Of a stretch of DNA of 64,000 bases, positions 42,327 through 51,864 are shown piece by piece (position 1 is the first letter of the stretch; each line of letters opens with the position of its first letter). The notes beneath the pieces are model-generated. The model saw nothing but the letters and a program-made list of their open reading frames with translations. It was not told where the DNA came from and ran no database searches. A program made the translations under genes and the position numbers. The stretch is from contig CALLKX010000024.1 in NCBI GenBank assembly GCA_938083085.1, positions 1 through 64,000 of the forward strand, given 5' to 3'. The stretch is from an uncultured bacterium. GTDB lineage: Bacteria > Planctomycetota > UBA1135 > GCA-002686595.

Positions 42327-43760
42327 ATGATCGATCGCAGCCCTCCCCTCACCCCAAGGCTCCCTGGACACCGCGTCAGCGCGCGGCGATCCACGGGCAG
42401 CCGGCTCCCCCTGGCCATCGTCGCGCTCCCCCTCATCCTCTGCGCTTGCAGCGTCGAGGCCGGGACCGGCGCGACCAACGGCGAGAACAAAGCCACCTTC
42501 GAGGGGCTGGAGCGCTCCGCCGCGCCCAAGGTGCTCACGGCCCCGCTGGTCCAGCGCGAGGTGGTTCGAGCGCTCTCGACCACGGTCAACGCGGAGTCCG
42601 AGCAGGAGATCCAGCTCTTCCCGCGGATCTCGGGCGTGGTGACTGCCGTCGCCGTTGAAGAGGGCGACTCGGTGGCAGCAGGCGCACCGCTGATGGAGCT
42701 GGACGCCCGCGAACTCGAGGCCGCCCTGGCCGAGGCGCGCATCGCGCTCCGCGAGGCAGAGGACGGCAAGCGCAACCTGGAGCTCTCCGTGGACGAGGCC
42801 AAGGCCAGGCTCGAGAGCGCACAGCTCAGGTTTGAGCAGTCGACCCGCGAGCTGGAGCGCAAGGAGGGCGCCGGCGCGGGGATCATCTCCCGCAACGAGC
42901 TCGATCAGCTGCGCCTGACGGCGGCCACCAACGGCGCGGACCGCGACGCCGCACGGATCACCGAGTCAAAGGCAGAGGCCGCGCTCACGAGCCAGGAGAT
43001 CACGATCGAGCGCGCCGCGCTGCAGGTGACCAAGGCCGAGCTCAACCGCTCGTTCGCCTCGGTCGAGGCCCCCTTCGAGGGAGTCATCGCAAGGCGCACC
43101 GTGCGCGTCGGCGACCTCGCCTCGACCGCCTCCGCAGCCTTCACGCTCACCGACCCCGACAACGTCCGCGCGGTGGTCTCACGCTCCCAGCGAGAGCTCG
43201 TGTTCTTCCGGCGCGCCGAGCAGCGGGCCCAGCGGGCCACAGGCAGCGGTGTCGAGGCGGCCCTGGACATCGAGATCGCACCCGAGGCCCTCCCCGGGCT
43301 CACCTACACCGGAAGGATCCAGTTCGTGAGTCCGACCATCGACCCCGCGTCCGGACAGTTCAGGGTCACCATCGGCGTGGATCAGCCCGAGGAAGGGGAC
43401 GAGCGCCCCCCCATCCTGCCCGGCATGCTGCTTCGAATCCGCATCGTGACCGAGCGGCACCCCCACGCGCTGGTGATCCCAAAGCGCGGACTGCTCCGGG
43501 AGGGGGACGCGCACTGGGTCTTCGTGGTGGATGGAGACACCGTTCGCCGCGTCGCGGTCACCGAGGGGTTCTCCGAGGATGACCACGTCGAGGTGATCCC
43601 CGCCACGGGTGAGTCGCTGTCGGCCGGCGACTCGATCGCCGTGGTCGGCAACCGCGACCTCGAGGACGGAGATGCGGTTGAGCCCTCCCCGTGGGCGGGA
43701 GCCGGCGGCGCGACCGGCGACGAGCCCGAGGCGGCAGGCAAGCAGGCAGACGATGCCTGA
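42327..43760 (+). CDS. RND efflux periplasmic adaptor lipoprotein
   Basis: A 477-residue membrane-fusion protein of the HlyD/AcrA type. A lipoprotein signal (LPLAIVALPLILCACS) places the lipidated Cys near residue 40. The lipoyl-type start SGVVTAVAVEEGDSVAAGAP leads into a helical hairpin (residues about 120-235), the returning ASVEAPFEGVIARRTVRVGD strand and a beta-barrel with FRVTIGVDQPEEG and ALVIPKRGLL. It links the pump to an outer-membrane channel, which is not encoded here. The ATG at 42327 is chosen because it precedes the signal by a short basic region; upstream in-frame ATGs overlap the divergent lnt gene. The stop overlaps the pump start by 8 bp. Confidence 0.92.
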   Translation: MIDRSPPLTPRLPGHRVSARRSTGSRLPLAIVALPLILCACSVEAGTGATNGENKATFEGLERSAAPKVLTAPLVQREVVRALSTTVNAESEQEIQLFPRISGVVTAVAVEEGDSVAAGAPLMELDARELEAALAEARIALREAEDGKRNLELSVDEAKARLESAQLRFEQSTRELERKEGAGAGIISRNELDQLRLTAATNGADRDAARITESKAEAALTSQEITIERAALQVTKAELNRSFASVEAPFEGVIARRTVRVGDLASTASAAFTLTDPDNVRAVVSRSQRELVFFRRAEQRAQRATGSGVEAALDIEIAPEALPGLTYTGRIQFVSPTIDPASGQFRVTIGVDQPEEGDERPPILPGMLLRIRIVTERHPHALVIPKRGLLREGDAHWVFVVDGDTVRRVAVTEGFSEDDHVEVIPATGESLSAGDSIAVVGNRDLEDGDAVEPSPWAGAGGATGDEPEAAGKQADDA

Positions 43761-46700
43761 CGACTCCACCGGGGCTCAAGCCCGCGACGAAACCGCAGCC
43801 CGCGCCACCGAGGGTGCCCTGGCCTTCGTGGCCACGCGGCCCGTGGCGATCTCGATGCTGATGATCGCGCTCGGCGTCTTCGGCGTGGTCTCCTTCGCCA
43901 AGCTGCCCGTCGACCTGCTGCCAGAGATCAGCTATCCGACGCTGACGGTGCGGACGTCCTACCCCGGCGCCGCCCCCGAGGACATTGAGGATCGCCTCTC
44001 GACCCGCCTCCAGGAGGCGCTCGCCACGCTCCCGAATCTGGTGGAGACCACCTCCATCAGCCGCGCCGGCACGAGCGACGTGCTGCTCGAGTTCGACTGG
44101 GGAACGCAGATGACCTTTGCGGTCCAGGAGGTCCGCGATCGACTCGACGGCGTCTTCCTGCCGGCCGAGGCGGACAAGCCGCTCATCCTGCGTTACGACC
44201 CCAACCTCGACCCGATCCTGCGCTTCGGCGTCGCGCCGCCAGAGGGCCGCGCGGGCTCCAACGAGGAGACGCTGATCCGCCTCCGTTGGCTGGCGGAGAA
44301 CCGGATCAAGCGAGACCTCGAGGGGATCCGCGGCGTCGCCGCCGTCCAGGTCCGCGGCGGCATGGAGGAGGAGATCCGAGTCCGGGTCGACCCCTTCCGA
44401 ATGGCGGCCCTCGACCTCGACCCCGCGTTGATCGGCCAGCGCCTCGCTCAGGAGAACCTGAACGCCTCGGGCGGCCAGATCCGCGAGGGTTCCACCGTCT
44501 ACCTGGTGCGCACCCTCAACGAGTTCGAGGACGTCGAGGAGATCCGCGACCTGGCGGTGGCGCGGGTCGGCAATGCGGTGATCCGAGTACGGGACATCGC
44601 CACCGTCGACCGCACCCACGCCGAGCGCGAGGTGGTCACCCAACTCAACGGTCGAGAGGCCGTCGAAGTGGCCATCTACCGCGAGGCAGGCGCCAACATC
44701 GTGGACGTCTCGCGCCGGGTCCGAGAGGCCGTCCTCGGCACCGGGGAGCAGGTCAAGGTCGCCGCCCGGAACGCCGAGAGTCGCATCGAGGACATCCCTT
44801 GGTACGACCGGAGCCAGCTCAACTTTGTCGGCTGGAACCTCCGGGATGAGGCCGCCATCGAGTTGCTCTCGGACCAGTCCACGTTCATCGCGGACGCCGT
44901 CGACGAGGTGAAGCAGTCGGCCATCCTGGGCGCGCTCTTCGCCGTGATTGTGATGTGGCTGTTTCTCCGCAAGATCACGCAGACGCTCATCATCGCCCTC
45001 GCGATCCCGATCTCGGTCCTCGTGACGTTCGCGCCGATGTTCCTGCTCGACGTGTCCCTCAACATCATGTCGCTCGGCGGCCTCGCCCTCGGCGTCGGCA
45101 TGCTCGTGGACAACGCCATCGTGGTGATCGAGTCCATCGCGCGCTGCCGGGAGGAGGGCGACCCCCTCTCTCGCGCAGCGGTCCGCGGCGTCACGGAGGT
45201 CGCGGGGGCCATCACCGCGTCGACGCTGACCACCGTCTCGGTCTTCGTCCCCATCGTGTTCGTGAGCGGCATCGCCGGCCAGATCTTTGGTGACCAGGCG
45301 GTGACCGTGGTCTCGGCGCTGCTGGTGTCTCTGCTGGTCGCGCTGCTCTTCATCCCGATGCTGGCCTCACGCAAGGCCCTGGCCGGGGTCAAGGTCGAGC
45401 TCACCGACGAGGACCGGCGCCGGGGTCCAAGCACGCTGCGCGAGTTCTTCCCGCGGCGTCCCGAGGCGACGATCGGCGAGCGAGTCGCGGGCGTACTGGG
45501 CGGCGCGGCCCTCATGGTCTCCTTCGTCACGCTCCGGGCCCTGCGCGCCCTGGGCTTGGGGCTCGGCGCGGTCCTGTTCGTGTTGACCTTCCCTGTTCGC
45601 GTCACCTTCGACCTCGCATGGCGCGCGGTCTCAGCGATCTACCCGAGGGCGCTCAAGGCGGCGCTCGCCGCGCCGCTCCTGGTGCTCTTGGGCACCGGCG
45701 CCCTGGGCTGGTTCGCCACGGAGCGAGCCAAGTCACTCGGCCTCGAGTTGCTCCCCGAGGTCCACCAGTCGGAGTTCACCGCGTTCCTCTCCCTCCCCAT
45801 CGGCACCCCCATCGAGGACTCGGAGGCCGTCTACTCGCGGATCGAGGGCGAGGTCCGCCGACTCGAGCAGGTCACCGTGACCTCGCTGACCGTCGGCGTC
45901 GAGGCCGACACGCTGACCCGGGAGATCGAGGGAGAGCACACGGCGAGGCTGACCGTCCGCCTCCACCCCGACCTCGGACCGGCAGCGGAGGAGCGCATGA
46001 TTTCCAGGGTGCGAGCCCTCGTCGGGGCCGAGCCCGAGATGGAGGTCGTGGACGTACGCCGACCGACGCCCTTTGCCCTCGACGCGCCGGTCTCGGTGGA
46101 GATCAAGGGATGGGACCTCGGCGACCTCGAGGTGGCGGCGAACCAGGTAGCCGAGCGGCTCGAACAGATTCCGGGCCTCACCGACATCCGCTCCACCGTC
46201 CGCCCCGGGTACCCCGAGGCCCTGGTGACCTTCGACAGGGACAAGACGCTGGCCTACGACCTCGACCTCGCTCAGGTCTCAGGGTTCGTCCGCGACCAGG
46301 TGCTCGGGTCCGTCTCGACCCGCTTCATCGAGGGGGACGACCGCATTGACGTGAGAGTCCGCGGCGACGAGCGGATCCTCGCGTCCCTGGATGACGTCGC
46401 TGAGCTCATCGTGAACCCGACCGCGACGGAGCCGGTCCCCCTCTCCGCCGTGGCGTCCATCGAGCGCACCCAGGGCCCCGCCGAGATCCGAAGGATCGGT
46501 GGACAACGTGCCGTGGTCGTCACCGCCGCGAGCACCGGTGAGGACGTGGGCGGCCTGAACGATCGCGTTCAGGAGGCGCTCAATCAGCTGACCCCGCCGC
46601 GGGAGGTCACCATCGGCCTCGGCGGCCAGAAGCGTGAGCTTGACGAGGGAACCCGGAGCCTGGCGTTCGCTCTGCTGCTCGCGATCTTCCTCGTCTACGT

Positions 46701-47199
46701 CGTGATGGCCTGCCAATTCGAGTCCCTGGTCCAACCCTTCGTCATCCTCCTGAGCGTCCCCCTCGCCGGAGTCGGCGCAGTGCTGATGCTCCAGGCCCTC
46801 TCCATCCCGCTCTCGGTGGTCGTCTTCATCGGCCTGATCCTGCTGGCGGGGATCGTCGTGAACAACGCGATCGTGCTGGTGGACCGCATCAACCAGAAGC
46901 GCGCGGGCGGGATGCCCGTGGCGGACGCGATCCTGGAGGCCGGCCGCGCCCGCCTGCGGCCGATCCTCATGACCACCGCCACCACCGTGCTGGGGCTCGT
47001 GCCCCTCACGGGTTGGCTCGTCGGCCTCCCCGGCCTCGAACAGTTCATCGGAAGCGCCGGCGCCGAACTCCGCGCGCCGATGGCCATCGCGGTCATCGGC
47101 GGCCTCAGCAGCTCGACCCTACTGACGCTGTTCGTCATCCCGGTCATGTATAGCCTGCTCATCCGTGACCGCGTCGGAGACGCGCCCGCCGCCGGCTGA
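43753..47199 (+). CDS. RND-family efflux pump subunit, first of pair
   Basis: An 1148-residue RND transporter (HAE-1-like) with duplicated porter halves: FVATRPVAISMLMIALGVFG, LPVDLLPEISYPTLTVRTSY, TM4 GMLVDNAIVVIESIAR, and the second half QFESLVQPFVILLSVPLAG with VVNNAIVLVDRINQKR. The TM4 pair is Asp-Asn rather than Asp-Asp, and the TM10 Lys of AcrB is replaced by Asn, as in SwrC-like subgroups. Between TM6 and TM7 (residues about 545-650) there is an extra polar and hydrophobic insert with two more possible helices (GVLGGAALMVSFVTLRAL; LGAVLFVLTFPV). Driven by proton flow, it should export a lipophilic or envelope compound with the upstream adaptor. Confidence 0.92.
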   Translation: MPDDSTGAQARDETAARATEGALAFVATRPVAISMLMIALGVFGVVSFAKLPVDLLPEISYPTLTVRTSYPGAAPEDIEDRLSTRLQEALATLPNLVETTSISRAGTSDVLLEFDWGTQMTFAVQEVRDRLDGVFLPAEADKPLILRYDPNLDPILRFGVAPPEGRAGSNEETLIRLRWLAENRIKRDLEGIRGVAAVQVRGGMEEEIRVRVDPFRMAALDLDPALIGQRLAQENLNASGGQIREGSTVYLVRTLNEFEDVEEIRDLAVARVGNAVIRVRDIATVDRTHAEREVVTQLNGREAVEVAIYREAGANIVDVSRRVREAVLGTGEQVKVAARNAESRIEDIPWYDRSQLNFVGWNLRDEAAIELLSDQSTFIADAVDEVKQSAILGALFAVIVMWLFLRKITQTLIIALAIPISVLVTFAPMFLLDVSLNIMSLGGLALGVGMLVDNAIVVIESIARCREEGDPLSRAAVRGVTEVAGAITASTLTTVSVFVPIVFVSGIAGQIFGDQAVTVVSALLVSLLVALLFIPMLASRKALAGVKVELTDEDRRRGPSTLREFFPRRPEATIGERVAGVLGGAALMVSFVTLRALRALGLGLGAVLFVLTFPVRVTFDLAWRAVSAIYPRALKAALAAPLLVLLGTGALGWFATERAKSLGLELLPEVHQSEFTAFLSLPIGTPIEDSEAVYSRIEGEVRRLEQVTVTSLTVGVEADTLTREIEGEHTARLTVRLHPDLGPAAEERMISRVRALVGAEPEMEVVDVRRPTPFALDAPVSVEIKGWDLGDLEVAANQVAERLEQIPGLTDIRSTVRPGYPEALVTFDRDKTLAYDLDLAQVSGFVRDQVLGSVSTRFIEGDDRIDVRVRGDERILASLDDVAELIVNPTATEPVPLSAVASIERTQGPAEIRRIGGQRAVVVTAASTGEDVGGLNDRVQEALNQLTPPREVTIGLGGQKRELDEGTRSLAFALLLAIFLVYVVMACQFESLVQPFVILLSVPLAGVGAVLMLQALSIPLSVVVFIGLILLAGIVVNNAIVLVDRINQKRAGGMPVADAILEAGRARLRPILMTTATTVLGLVPLTGWLVGLPGLEQFIGSAGAELRAPMAIAVIGGLSSSTLLTLFVIPVMYSLLIRDRVGDAPAAG

Positions 47200-47217
47200 G
47201 CCCTCGCGCGCCGAGCC

Positions 47218-47241
47218 ATGACCCACCGTCAACAGCCATGA
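47218..47241 (+). CDS. Seven-codon mini-ORF overlapping the second pump start
   Basis: A short frame (M-T-H-R-Q-Q-P) ends in a TGA that overlaps the ATG of the second pump (ATGA). Its start lies in GCCATGACCCACCG, an imperfect 14-bp copy of GCCATGACCCAACG at the real start. It may pass ribosomes to the pump start or may simply be a duplication remnant. Confidence 0.35.
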   Translation: MTHRQQP

Positions 47242-50200
47242 CCCAACGAGAGCAGAAGGGCTTCTTTGGCCTCACCGTCTCACGCCCCATCGCCATGGGG
47301 GTGCTCTTCGTCACGCTGGTGCTGATGGGCGTGATCGCCTACGGGCGGATCCCCCTGCAGCTGTTCCCTGGGGGCCTCTCGGGGACGCGGTTCACCATCT
47401 TCGTGCCGAACCCCGGCGCCAACGCGCAGGAGAACGTGGACAAGGTGGCCCGGGTGCTCGAGGAGCAGTTCCGGACCCTGTCCGGCATCGACGAGATCTC
47501 ATCGAGCTCGTCGAACGATCAGGTGCGCTTCAGGGTCAAGTTCAACGGCGAGGCAGAGACCGAGCTCGCCAAGGCCGAGCTCCGCGACCGGATCGAACGG
47601 GCCCGCCCCGACCTGCCCGAGACGGTCGAACAGGTCTGGATCTGGGCGAGCGACGATGGCGACCTCCCCATCATGTGGTTCGCCGCTGTGGCCGAGGAGC
47701 GCTCCGACAACGCCGCGGTCCTGGTGGACAAGTACGTCCAGAAGGGCCTCGAGGCCGTCGACGGGGTCAGCCGCGTCAACATCTTCGGGCTCCTTGACGA
47801 CTCCATCCGAATCTTCCTCGACGAGGACAAGGTCGCCGCAGCGCGCCTCGACATCTCCGGGGTGATCAGCGGCCTCGCGTCCGACAACTTCGCGGAACCC
47901 CTCGGCGAGATCAGCGAGGGCGGCAAGGAGTTCCTGCTGCGCTCCGACATGCGCTTCAAGGACCTGGATGACATCCGCGAGTATCCGGTCCGCCCGGGTC
48001 TGCGCATCAAGGACATCGCCACCGTCGAGCGCGTCAACTCCGTCCGCGATCAGATCACCCGGATCGACGGCGGCTACGCCTACTACGGCCTGGTCCAGAA
48101 GGAGGGCAGCGCCAACGTCGTGGAGGTCGGGCGCGCCCTCGAGGCCAAGATGGCCGAGATCCAGAACGACCCGAGGGTCTCGGGCAGGATCTCCACCACG
48201 GTCTTCTTCAACCAGGCGGACTTCATCGAGGGCTCCATCGAGCGCCTCGAGAACACGGCCGTGCAAGGGGGCGGGCTCGCGATCCTCGTCCTGTTCATGT
48301 TCCTCCGTCGGGCCCGCATGACCCTCTGCGTGGCCCTCTGCATCCCGGTCTCCGCGCTGCTCGCCATTGCCTTCGAGGCCGCGCGCGGCGGATCCTTCAA
48401 TGTCCTCTCGATGACGGGCTTGACCCTCGGGATCGGGATGCTCGTAGACAACGCGGTGGTGGTCATCGAGAGCATCGCTCGCCAGCGCGACCAGGGGAAG
48501 TCGCCGCACACCGCAGCGGTCCTCGGCGCGCGGGACGTGGGCCTCGCCGTCGGCCTGGCCACCATGACCTCGGTGGTCGTCTTCCTCCCGCTGATCTTCA
48601 TGGGAGGTCAGCGCATCAGCATCATGCTGCAGGCCATGGGCGTCCCCCTCTGCGCCTCGCTGGTGTTCAGCCTGCTCATCGCCCTGGTCTTCATCCCGAC
48701 GGCGTCGGCCCGCGCCCTCGGAGACCGCCCCGCCTGGGCCGAGCGCCTCGGCGCCATCGCCGCGCCCGTCGCGGCCCTCCCCACTCGCCTCATCGCCTTC
48801 GCCATCGGCGCCCTGCGGTTCGCCTGGTATGGAGTCCTGCGCGGGCTCCACGCCGTCGAACGGCCCCTGCTCCGGGTGGTGGCGAGCCCCCTGCGCTGGC
48901 CGCTGGCCGCTGGCGCCGCTTACCTCGCCTACGTCCGCTTCTCCAGCTCGAGCGAGGCTGTCGCCGCCGGCGAGCGGCTCGCCGCACTCGGCGTCCCCGG
49001 GCGCATGAGCGGCACGCTCGTGGGTGCCGCCCTCCCTGCGGTCGTGGCCTGCGCCCTGGCCCTGCTCCTGCTCCTTTGGGTCGCCCCGGTACTCAAGCGG
49101 CGGGGCCAACGCCCGCCCGCTCGCCCCGAGCGCTTTGTGCCCGGCGGCACGTCCATCGTCGCCTGGGCTCAGGCGCTCAACCGGTCTCTGCTCACCTGGA
49201 CCCTCGCGCACCGCTGGCAGGCCAGCCTGCTCTCCGTTGCCGCGCTCCTGTCCATCGTGGTCCCCTGGGGCAACACCACCGTCACGGCCTTCGGGGAGGA
49301 CGAGGACACGAGCAAGCTTTCCTTCTGGGTGGACCTCGAGGACAACTTCACCCTCCGGGAGGCCAGCGATGAGATCGCCTCCTACGAGGAGTTTGTCGGC
49401 GGCTACAAGGAAGAGTTCGGCTTCCGAAACGTGATCGCGCGCTTCGATCCGGGGGGCGGCGAGGTCGAGATGCGGTGGCCCGAGCGGATCGCGCCGGACC
49501 AGCTCGACCTCTACCGGGCGCAGATTCGACGGGAGCTGCCGCGACAAGCCGGGCACCGCGTGTACTTCCGCGACAAGGCGGACGTGAGCGACTCCTCGAA
49601 GCAATTCGTGAGCTTTGAGCTCCGGGGGCCCGACCCCGACCGCCTCCGCGAGCTCTCGGCGGAGGCCATCGCCGTACTCGAGCGAGTGCCGGGGCTGGAG
49701 GACGTCTCGGTGACCAGCGAAGACGCGCCCGACCAGCTCCTCCTTGACGTCGACGGAGACACCGCCTTCTCGTACGGGATCTCCTCCCGGTCCGCGCTCC
49801 AGAATGTCTCCTGGGCTCTCCGCGGAGCGCAGCTCCCGCGCTTCCAGGAGGAGGACCGCGAGGTCCCGATGATCATCGAGTACGACGACACGGTCTCAGC
49901 CGGGCTCGACACCCTGCGCGACCTGTCGATCTGGGGAACCCAGGGAGAGGTTGCGCTCGCGACGTTCACCGACGTCCGCTTCCAGCCGGCCCCCTCGAGG
50001 ATCTCCCGCAAGAACGGCCAGATCAGCGAGGCCATCACCGCCAGGCTGTCCGATCCCGCGCGTCAGTCCGAGCTCGTCCGTGCCGGCTACGCGGCGCTCG
50101 ATGGCCTCGACCTCCCGCGCGGCTACGAGCTCGGGCGAGACACGAGCGTGGTCGTGCAAGGGATGCAGGAGATGCGCGACCTGCAGAACGCCATGCTGCT

Positions 50201-50768
50201 CTCGATCGTGCTGGTGTTCCTGCTCATGGGGATCCTCTTCGAGTCCCTGCTGCTCCCCCTCAGCGTGCTGACCACGATCCCCTTCGCCGTCCTCGGAGCC
50301 TTCTGGACGCTGTTTGTCTCTGGCACCCCGATGGACTCGATCGGCTGGATCGGGATCATCATTCTTGTGGGCGTGGTCGTGAACAACGGCATCGTCCTCA
50401 TCGACAAGATCCACCGCCTTCGCATCGATGAGCGCTACAGCCGGCAGGACGCGGTCATCGAGGGCGCGGGTGCCCGGGTCCGCCCCATCTTGATGACCGC
50501 CCTCACCACCGTGGTCGGGCTGATGCCCATGGCGCTCGGGGAGGCCCCACCCCAGGGCATCGACTACCGGGCCCTGGCCACCTGCGTGGCCGGCGGCCTC
50601 GCGATCTGCACCTTCTTCACCCTCTGGGTCGTCCCCCTTGCCTACACCGTGATCGACGACCTCGCGTTGATCCTGAGCTGGTTGGGCCGACGCTCCTTCG
50701 CCCGGAAGGCGGCGCGCACCGGCGGCGAGCCGCCGCGTCCGGCCCTGGCGAGCCCGCGCGACGCGTGA
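47238..50768 (+). CDS. RND-family efflux pump subunit, second of pair
   Basis: An 1176-residue RND transporter: PIAMGVLFVTLVLMGVIAYG, LPLFPGG-type start of the porter, TM4 GIGMLVDNAVVVIESIARQR, and in the second half LPLSVLTTIPFAVLGAFWTL with VVNNGIVLIDKIHRLR. As in the first pump the TM10 Lys is missing. The link between TM6 and TM7 is much enlarged (residues about 490-670) and has several extra hydrophobic helices (LPTRLIAFAIGALRFAWYG; PLAAGAAYLAYVRF; LPAVVACALALLLLLWVAP). Two different pump genes after one adaptor suggest a mixed trimer, as in MdtBC. ATG 47238 is 38 bp past the first pump's stop. Confidence 0.9.
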   Translation: MTQREQKGFFGLTVSRPIAMGVLFVTLVLMGVIAYGRIPLQLFPGGLSGTRFTIFVPNPGANAQENVDKVARVLEEQFRTLSGIDEISSSSSNDQVRFRVKFNGEAETELAKAELRDRIERARPDLPETVEQVWIWASDDGDLPIMWFAAVAEERSDNAAVLVDKYVQKGLEAVDGVSRVNIFGLLDDSIRIFLDEDKVAAARLDISGVISGLASDNFAEPLGEISEGGKEFLLRSDMRFKDLDDIREYPVRPGLRIKDIATVERVNSVRDQITRIDGGYAYYGLVQKEGSANVVEVGRALEAKMAEIQNDPRVSGRISTTVFFNQADFIEGSIERLENTAVQGGGLAILVLFMFLRRARMTLCVALCIPVSALLAIAFEAARGGSFNVLSMTGLTLGIGMLVDNAVVVIESIARQRDQGKSPHTAAVLGARDVGLAVGLATMTSVVVFLPLIFMGGQRISIMLQAMGVPLCASLVFSLLIALVFIPTASARALGDRPAWAERLGAIAAPVAALPTRLIAFAIGALRFAWYGVLRGLHAVERPLLRVVASPLRWPLAAGAAYLAYVRFSSSSEAVAAGERLAALGVPGRMSGTLVGAALPAVVACALALLLLLWVAPVLKRRGQRPPARPERFVPGGTSIVAWAQALNRSLLTWTLAHRWQASLLSVAALLSIVVPWGNTTVTAFGEDEDTSKLSFWVDLEDNFTLREASDEIASYEEFVGGYKEEFGFRNVIARFDPGGGEVEMRWPERIAPDQLDLYRAQIRRELPRQAGHRVYFRDKADVSDSSKQFVSFELRGPDPDRLRELSAEAIAVLERVPGLEDVSVTSEDAPDQLLLDVDGDTAFSYGISSRSALQNVSWALRGAQLPRFQEEDREVPMIIEYDDTVSAGLDTLRDLSIWGTQGEVALATFTDVRFQPAPSRISRKNGQISEAITARLSDPARQSELVRAGYAALDGLDLPRGYELGRDTSVVVQGMQEMRDLQNAMLLSIVLVFLLMGILFESLLLPLSVLTTIPFAVLGAFWTLFVSGTPMDSIGWIGIIILVGVVVNNGIVLIDKIHRLRIDERYSRQDAVIEGAGARVRPILMTALTTVVGLMPMALGEAPPQGIDYRALATCVAGGLAICTFFTLWVVPLAYTVIDDLALILSWLGRRSFARKAARTGGEPPRPALASPRDA

Positions 50769-50838
50769 CCGCAGGGAGGGGGGGCCCCGGGACCGCGGAC
50801 AAGTGAGGGACCGAGGTGCGGGCGGCCCCCGCCGCGCG

Positions 50839-50844
50839 TACACT
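50839..50844 (+). promoter_or_regulatory. Possible -10 element before ribH
   Basis: TACACT in the context CGTACACTCTGCGCCC is almost the same as the -10 region at 61255 on the other strand (GTACACTCTTGCGCC). No good -35 hexamer is visible. It predicts a leader of about 45 nt. Confidence 0.4.
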
Positions 50845-50893
50845 CTGCGCCCGTCTCCCCCGGCTCTTTCTCTCCCCCACCCCGCCCCTCACG

Positions 50894-51418
50894 ATGGCTC
50901 TCGATCCCAAGAGCGCTGCTCGCGATCTGATGCAACGCCCCGGCGTGCGCATTGGCGTCGCGATCTCACGGTTCCACGAGGACCTCACCGGCGCCATGCT
51001 GCGCTCGGCCGAGGCCGAGTTGCGCGCGGCGGGCATGGAGGAGGACGGGCTGCGGGTCGTCTGGGTCCCGGGCGCCTTCGAGCTCCCGCTCGTCGCCCGA
51101 CGCCTCGCCCGCCGAGAAGACATCGACGCCGTGCTGTGCTTCGGGTTGGTGCTCACCGGAGAGACCACCCACGACCACTGGGTCGCCATGGGCGCCACCC
51201 AGGGGATCACCCAGGCCTCCCTTGAGACGGACACACCGATCCACTTCGGCGTCCTCACCTGTCAGACCCTCGAGCAGGCCAAGGCGAGGGCCCTCCCCTC
51301 CGATGAGGGCGGCGTCGAGGACAAGGGGCGGGAGGTCGCGCGCGCCGCGATCATGACCCTCGCCGCGCTCGACGAGGCCAGCGCCGGGGCCGCCCATGGC
51401 CGCCCCGCAGGCTTCTGA
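50894..51418 (+). CDS. ribH: 6,7-dimethyl-8-ribityllumazine synthase
   Basis: A 174-residue lumazine synthase, the penultimate step of riboflavin synthesis. Motifs: GVAISRFHEDLTGAMLRSAE (substrate phosphate/ring site), VWVPGAFELPLVARRLA, CFGLVLTGETTHDHWVAMGA with the catalytic His in the TTH block, and FGVLTCQTLEQAKARA. The ATG at 50894 gives the usual N-terminus; in-frame extension upstream lies across the promoter-like element. The gene overlaps nusB by 23 bp, a very common ribH-nusB arrangement. The subunits should assemble into pentamers or a 60-mer. Confidence 0.95.
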   Translation: MALDPKSAARDLMQRPGVRIGVAISRFHEDLTGAMLRSAEAELRAAGMEEDGLRVVWVPGAFELPLVARRLARREDIDAVLCFGLVLTGETTHDHWVAMGATQGITQASLETDTPIHFGVLTCQTLEQAKARALPSDEGGVEDKGREVARAAIMTLAALDEASAGAAHGRPAGF

Positions 51419-51863
51419 TCCCCCTCCTCCGGCTCCTCCATTGAAGAAACGCACTCGATCCAGAGAGCTCGCGCTCCAGTTCCTCTACCAGGTCGACCTC
51501 CTCGGCCCCGAGAAGGTGAACGACCTGACCAGCTTCCTGCAGGAGCAGGCCGAGGGCGGCGACGCCGAGACCACGCGCTACGCCCGTCTGCTCGTGGAGG
51601 GGACCCTGGACGCGACCCCCGAGCTGGACGCGGAGATCCAGCTTGTCGCCCAGAACTGGCAGGTTGACCGCATGGCTGTCATCGACCGCAACGTGCTCCG
51701 CATGGCGGCGTTCGAGATCCTCCACTGCGACGAGATCCCGCCGAAGGTGGCGATCAACGAGGGCATCGAGCTGGGCAAGCGATTCTCCACCCAGAACTCT
51801 GGGGCCTTCATCAACGGCATCCTCGACAAGATCAAGAACCGCGCGAGCGAAGCGGAGCGCTGA
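51396..51863 (+). CDS. nusB: Transcription antitermination protein NusB
   Basis: A 155-residue NusB: RTRSRELALQFLYQVDLL, the arginine-rich start; DRNVLRMAAFEILHCDEIPP; KVAINEGIELGKRFSTQNSG with AFINGILDKI. It binds boxA RNA with NusE (S10) in antitermination complexes on rRNA operons. The ATG at 51396 adds a Pro-rich leader of 15 residues; a TTG at 51441 (LKKRTRS) would begin directly at the conserved region, so the start is uncertain. It overlaps ribH and is followed by ftsY after one base. Confidence 0.95.
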   Translation: MAAPQASDPPPPAPPLKKRTRSRELALQFLYQVDLLGPEKVNDLTSFLQEQAEGGDAETTRYARLLVEGTLDATPELDAEIQLVAQNWQVDRMAVIDRNVLRMAAFEILHCDEIPPKVAINEGIELGKRFSTQNSGAFINGILDKIKNRASEAER

Positions 51864-51864
51864 G

